Source of the DNA: Telopea speciosissima
Lineage: Eukaryota > Streptophyta > Magnoliopsida > Proteales > Proteaceae
Assembly (NCBI RefSeq): GCF_018873765.1
Contig: NC_057924.1
Span: forward strand, 19,339,542-19,403,541
Direction of reading: 5' to 3'
Length of the DNA stretch: 64,000 nucleotides
The notes beneath the pieces were generated by a model, which was not told the origin of the DNA, ran no database searches, and was given only the letters and a program-made list of their open reading frames with translations. Position numbers and translations under genes: made by a program. Every line of letters begins with the position of its first letter. The first letter of the stretch is position 1. Of this stretch, positions 59,547 through 64,000 are shown in pieces.

Positions 59547-60660
59547 TGAGCCACATGAATTGTTGGTCCAACTTTTGTTGTTGGATTTGTGGGGAGTTCT
59601 GTTGGCTTGTAGTATTTTATATTTGAATAAATGGATATGATTTTAGTGTTCTAATATTTTACAGGATGAACATGATGAATCATTAAACACAAACAATCTA
59701 TAGTAATGAAGATTTGATAGGAATCATACCCGGATCCATATTGCTTGTTGAAGAATTTCTTGAAAGTCTTGTCTACTCCCTTCTCTATATAATTGTTAGG
59801 GTTAACAACTAATGGGAATTGCTACCATTATATAGACTGGGAGCAGGGACCAACCCTATAATTTAAAAAAATTATGTCTCTCCCATAATAAGACATAACT
59901 GCAAGTAGGCTCACACACAAAATCATTCTTTGCACTTAATAGAATAAGCACACTGAAGCCTTTTCCCGCTAGGGAGACTAACCCCCGCATAGGATTTCAT
60001 CCTACCATGCCCATCAGCCAACACCCATCCACTAGTCCATACCCGTACAATGACTGGATGCTAGCCCACATATGGTGAAAACATTACATTTAGTGCTGTT
60101 AGTTTTTTTGATAGCTAAAATATCTTTGAAGCTGTTACTTGTTTGATGGCATGGATACGATTACAATCGGTGATAGAAGCTATTAGTTGTTTTTGCTTCT
60201 GTTTAATAGTGTGCTTTAACATTTACAACAAAAGATTGCAATAGCAGTAGCACTCTTTTTTTTTTTTTTTTTTTGGCGAAGGTAAAGAAAAACATTGCTA
60301 GAAGTTTCTTTTGCTAGCTATATATGCTTTAAAGGCAAAAGGTTTGGTGGGGAAGTCACACAACTGTTGGATGGGAGATAAGGATATACGATGGAGTTTG
60401 GTTCCTCTGCACGTACGTGCAGGCGCATGTATATGTGAAAGCCAACCACCTATCCTATTTTTGCCGTTTACAAGGGGAGGAGGAGTATTTATGGAAACAA
60501 AATAAACATGTAATTGACTCTGAGATGTACATTCACTTGGACCCTACGTGTAGATGATCCATGTTCCCTACAATGCACCCCATCACCCCATCCGACAACT
60601 ATATGCATGGTCGTGTACCATGCACGATCATTTAAAAAATATTTCTCCTATTTTAAATAG
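59547..60660. other. Intergenic, nothing recognised
   Basis: This includes the former 3' UTR of the O-methyltransferase and a T22 run (60250-60273). No gene or clear element. Confidence 0.45.
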
Positions 60661-60819
60661 GGAGAATGTCAGAGTGCGATAGAGGATGGGGAGTGGAAGG
60701 ATTGCTGCTGTCTTTTAGGCCGAGAAGGACTCATTCGCAGATGTTGAAGAGGATGATGACCCTCCCCACTCGGGGGATGGTGGAGGGGTCCCAAAGGAGA
60801 TGGAGGCTTTGAAGGATTT

Positions 60820-63745
60820 GGGTCGAGGCACCTCAGCCCCACCAGGGGGAAGTCCTTTATGGAGGCGGTGGGTAAGAGCATCCTACCAGATGTAGAAACT
60901 CTCCCTGTGCCGATCCATGAGGGTGGATTTGCAAGGGTAAAAATCCCTCAGGGTACTTACGAGTCTCAAGTCCAGCGTTTCAGGTATGCGTTGATTGGGC
61001 GTTTAAACCTGCAACAGGTTCCCTTCGCTACTTTGCGAAAAGCAATCAGGGACTTTTAGAGGTTGAAAGGGTCTGTGGACTTGATTTCGATTGGTAAGGG
61101 GTACGTTATTTTTCGGTTTGAACTGGAGGCTGACATGAGCCTGACATGGAGGCGAAGTCTTGTTAGAGTGGAGAATCAATTGATTAGGTTCCAGAGATGG
61201 CGTCTGGATTTCAATGTCAATGGAGCTCATCAAGCTAGAAAGCTTGTTTGGGTTTGCTTCCCAGACCTTCTGTTTGAGTATTGGCACCCAGACATCCTTC
61301 TTTCTCTGTCCAAAGTGTTGGGCACGCCGGTGGCGCTTGACAAGCGAACCAGTGAGGACATTGTAGGGATGTTTGCTCTGGTCCTTATAGACATGGATGA
61401 ATTTGCCGACAGGCTGGATGAGATCATGGTGGGATGTGAACATGTCGGCTCTTTGGAGTTGTTTTGGTTCAAACAGATTATGGTGTATGAGGATAATCTC
61501 CTTCACTGTGTGTAAGTACCGTGGTCCCTCGAGACGAGGGTTCCTCAGCCCTTATTGTATATGGCGACATAGGGTTTTGGGAGATATATGTGTGTGTGTA
61601 TATGGATATGGATAATATTGTCACTGTATAATATTGATAAATAGGGGATTGGGATCATGCATTAAAATATGCTAATATAATGAGAAGTCGCCACCTAGGG
61701 TTAGGGCCTAGGACCCATTAAGTGTAGCCCTACCCGTGGTGAGCGGAATCGGGCTACGTGACTCCATATGGTCCAACCAAAGGTTCGGGTAAGGGGTTAG
61801 GTTACGAGTGTGGAAAGGTGTTAGACAGCCACCTCGCCCGACCGCTGCCGGTCTCTCTGTGTTAGATGCTACATAAGGACGAATGTTCTCTCTCTTTTAT
61901 TGCGAGGATGGGGGATATTATGAACTACATTCAGATGCTATGAATTGAACTAAAGCATAATAAACTACATTACATATGTGCAAAATATGGACTAAAATGA
62001 TGAAATATGAAAGGACTACATTGAATCAACAAAAATGCAGTAATTATACCTGTATGGTTGTATTCCCCTGGCTCAGGGGAGATAGACGAATGGACTGACG
62101 CCGATTCTTTCTCGGCAGAGTAACGGCTCTTTCAAGTGATTTGGAGAGGGGTAAACAGACATAATAACGTCTGTAATAAAGGAGTTTTGATGGTTATCCG
62201 TGCACAAACGGGATAACAACGCCAAGGAACCAAAGTGCTCTATACTCAGAGGGACAATCGAAGGATCTGTCCGCCATAAGAAAATTTCAAGCACTCACAC
62301 TCTCATGAGAGAAGGAGGAGACATGAGGGTGAAAAGGGAGGAAAATAGGCTAGGAATCACTTGGGGAGGGTCTCTCCACCCAATCCTCCTTGGGAAATGT
62401 GGGAGGGGACCCTCCTATTTATAGGGAGGGACCCCTTCTCTCTCCTGGCCGGATAAGTCCTCCACGGCGCCGTGGGTGACGTCAGCAGGCTGATGTCACA
62501 CCCCCTCATGGCACCGTGGAAATCCGGTACACACCCCCACAGTGCCATGTGAAGGCGCCCACGGTGCCGTGGGAAGGCGTCCACGGCGTCGTGGGAAGAG
62601 TCCACGGCGCCGTGGGAGCGCAGTGCCATTTTTCCTTATTTTTGGGGTTAAAATGGGCCATTTTATGTTCAGCGTGGTTTTTGGTCTTATGGGTCAGGTA
62701 TCTTGGGTCTAAAAAGAGGGAGAGTGCGTCGTCCATCGTCCATGTCCCGTTGTCATCATCGCCAATTAGGGGTGACCAAAAATCAGTGTCTACACTGTGG
62801 TTTTTGTAGGAGAGTAGGGTATGCCTTCAGTAACTGCAACGAGCATTTAGCGGTGGAGGCGAGAAAGAAAATAGTGGCGAAGGATTCAAATGTTACTATT
62901 GCTCTGGAGAACAGAAATTTGGGCTCGTCGAACAGGCCTCGCTCAGCTAGCAAGGAGAGTTCTAGGTCTCCCTCCTCCATTCCTTCTAGGATTCCTGAAA
63001 CCGTTGGTTCGTGTGTGGAGGTGGTCGGAGGGAGCCCTCTGGGGAACGGTGGTGATGCTTCAGCTGGAAACAGTGGTGACCTGTTTATGGAAAGAAACTA
63101 GGAGGGTGATACGTTGCCAGATTTGGCTCAACTTGTTGGTGTTATTTTGGAAGGGAATCCACGCCTTTCCATTGGTGGAGCTGCCTATATGGTTAATGAA
63201 GATAGAAGAGATCAAAGGAGTAGTGACCATAAGATGGCTGCCTCTGATTAGGGCGATGCAAGAATGGAAACACATCCACGCAATTCGGGTAGAGTGGATA
63301 TTATGCACCGTGACGTGGTGGTCTCTAGTCCGGGTCACGGATCGGGCCATGCAGATCATTTTACAGTGAACAATAGCCAATTTGGTGGGGCCGGGGCGAG
63401 GGTCGGGGGGCCTGGTGCTGTTTCAGCTTGTGGTGGAAGGAATGCTAGTAGTTCAAAAACCTCCTCCCCCTAGGAGCAGAACCGTGGCACCATAGTGGAG
63501 GGGAATTGGTGGTGGTTCTCCCCGTGGATACGTTGCATGTGGTGGGGGAATTGGCAGAGACGTCCATTGTTAACGAAATAGTGGTGGTGCATGCGAAGGA
63601 AGTAGCTGCCATTGACAATGCAGCCCTGCATGTAGAGATGACGGGTGCGCTACAGTCGAAGCTGCACAAAGGAAGACTGGGTTCACAAGTGGATCTGCAG
63701 GGTCACAAATGCCCAGAGCGTTTGGGGGCAAAATGTTTCAGTGCT
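60820..63745 (+). pseudogene. LINE 2 ORF1, split by a solo LTR inside its zinc knuckle
   Basis: The first part carries LPVPIHEGGFARVKIPQGTY and an in-frame TAG (61057-61059), then the DUF4283-like core (YVIFRFELEADMSLTWRRSL, RFQRWRLDFNV, VWVCFPDLLFEYWHPDI) to LLHC at 61510. After the LTR and one 5-bp duplication the frame resumes in phase as GFCRRVGYAFSNC. The two halves therefore form one CX2CX4-CX4-type knuckle in which the expected His is Tyr. The rest (62800-63745) is Ser/Gly/Val-rich and broken. It would bind LINE RNA if intact. Confidence 0.8.
61511..62794 (+). mobile_element. Solo Ty3-gypsy LTR, 1284 bp, with 5-bp target duplication
   Basis: It starts TGTAAGTACCGTGGTCCC and ends AATCAGTGTCTACA, and is flanked by CTGTG at 61506-61510 and 62795-62799. 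The U3 has the plant gypsy words gaagtcgccacctagggtta, gggttaggttacgagtgtgg and ccacctcgcccgaccg. A TATA-like tatttatagg lies near 62416. Between 62459 and 62620 is an array of palindromes built on CCACGGCGCCGTGG (62462-62475, 62559-62572 with one change, 62602-62615). No internal sequence remains, as expected after LTR-LTR recombination. Confidence 0.9.
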
Positions 63746-63747
63746 CA

Positions 63748-64000
63748 ATGAAAGTCCTCTTCTGGAATATAAGAGGTAGTAGGAAAAATGCAGCTCGCTT
63801 GGCGCTGTCGTCTATTATCTCAGACTCGAGACCGGATTTAATTTGTTTGGCTGAACCTAAGGTAGAGATTAATAAATTCCAGCTTTATTTTTCAATAAAC
63901 TGGGTTACTCGGTAGACTTTATTCACAACTTGCGTTCGGGAGCCACCCCAAATTTGTGGATCATCTGGAAAATGGAGATGGCTAGGCCTTTTGTGATCGC
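63748..64000 (+). pseudogene. LINE 2 ORF2, endonuclease start, truncated by window
   Basis: ATG at 63748 opens MKVLFWNIRGSRKNAARLAL, then PDLICLAEPKVE, the endonuclease N-terminus with the conserved WNIRG and AEPK motifs. The frame reaches a stop at 63913-63915, but the family sequence continues in another frame (FIHNLRSGATPNLWIIWKME), so a frameshift lies near 63900. Confidence 0.8.

Larger units (their letters stand above)
60660..64000 (+). mobile_element. Second L1-type LINE, interrupted by a solo LTR and cut by the window end
   Basis: ORF1 and the first part of ORF2 share domain order and similarity with the full-length LINE at 46511 (RVKIPQGTY versus RIKIPQAAY). The 5' boundary is not defined because the 3' end and target duplication lie outside the window. 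The body is interrupted at 61511-62794 by a solo LTR. Stops and frameshifts show it is inactive. Confidence 0.8.

Overview
The window is nuclear DNA of a flowering plant, most likely a dicot or another non-grass lineage; I cannot place it more precisely. The evidence is spliced genes with GT-AG introns, a plant-type histone H3, a plant class II O-methyltransferase, and dense plant transposable elements (Ty1-copia, Ty3-gypsy, L1- and RTE-type LINEs, Mutator-like and PIF/Harbinger-like elements). Base composition is AT-rich with many homopolymer tracts. Host coding DNA is a small part of the 64 kb.

Host genes: (1) a seven-exon mitochondrial NADPH oxidoreductase of the RTN4IP1/OPA10 family, 1087-9266 (+), 366 aa; (2) a four-exon OPA3-like gene, 24030-28858 (+), 170 aa; (3) an intronless histone H3.1-type gene, 42475-42885 (+), with serine at position 90; (4) a two-exon resveratrol/orcinol-type O-methyltransferase, 58358-59546 (+), which looks like a recent pseudogene (start codon changed to ATT, catalytic acid replaced by Ala, C-terminal frameshift). 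All four read on the + strand.

Repeat layout: 1-1 kb, dispersed repeats; 4.4-5.3 kb, an antisense gypsy remnant in intron 3 of gene 1; 9.4-9.6 kb, a long hairpin after gene 1. At 10.9-15.2 kb and 31.5-40.7 kb lie two oppositely oriented non-autonomous LTR elements. Between them are a DUF4283-type ORF split by a PIF/Harbinger-like element, gypsy and copia LTR pieces, a LINE tail, a long-TIR Mutator-like element, the OPA3-like gene with a solo LTR in intron 2, an RTE LINE tail and a Mutator-type MITE. A gag-only copia element (34905-39712) sits inside one LTR of the second element. At 44-52.4 kb there are LINE remnants and one full-length but dead L1-type LINE with 12-bp target-site duplications. 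At 52.8-56.8 kb there are hairpin MITEs with a shared core motif. At 60.7-64 kb a second LINE has a 1.28-kb solo LTR inserted exactly in its zinc-knuckle codons.

Main discovery: the LTRs of the two large non-autonomous elements are mispaired. LTR 10857-12145 matches 31535-32803 in its U3 sequence and target-site duplication (gtaat/gtaac). LTR 13884-15166 matches the LTR at 34661-40734 (ctttc/gaaag, exact complements). The simplest reading is a ~20-kb inversion, created by recombination between the two inverted elements, which flipped the whole OPA3-like locus relative to its neighbours. A misassembly at the same repeats is the main alternative.
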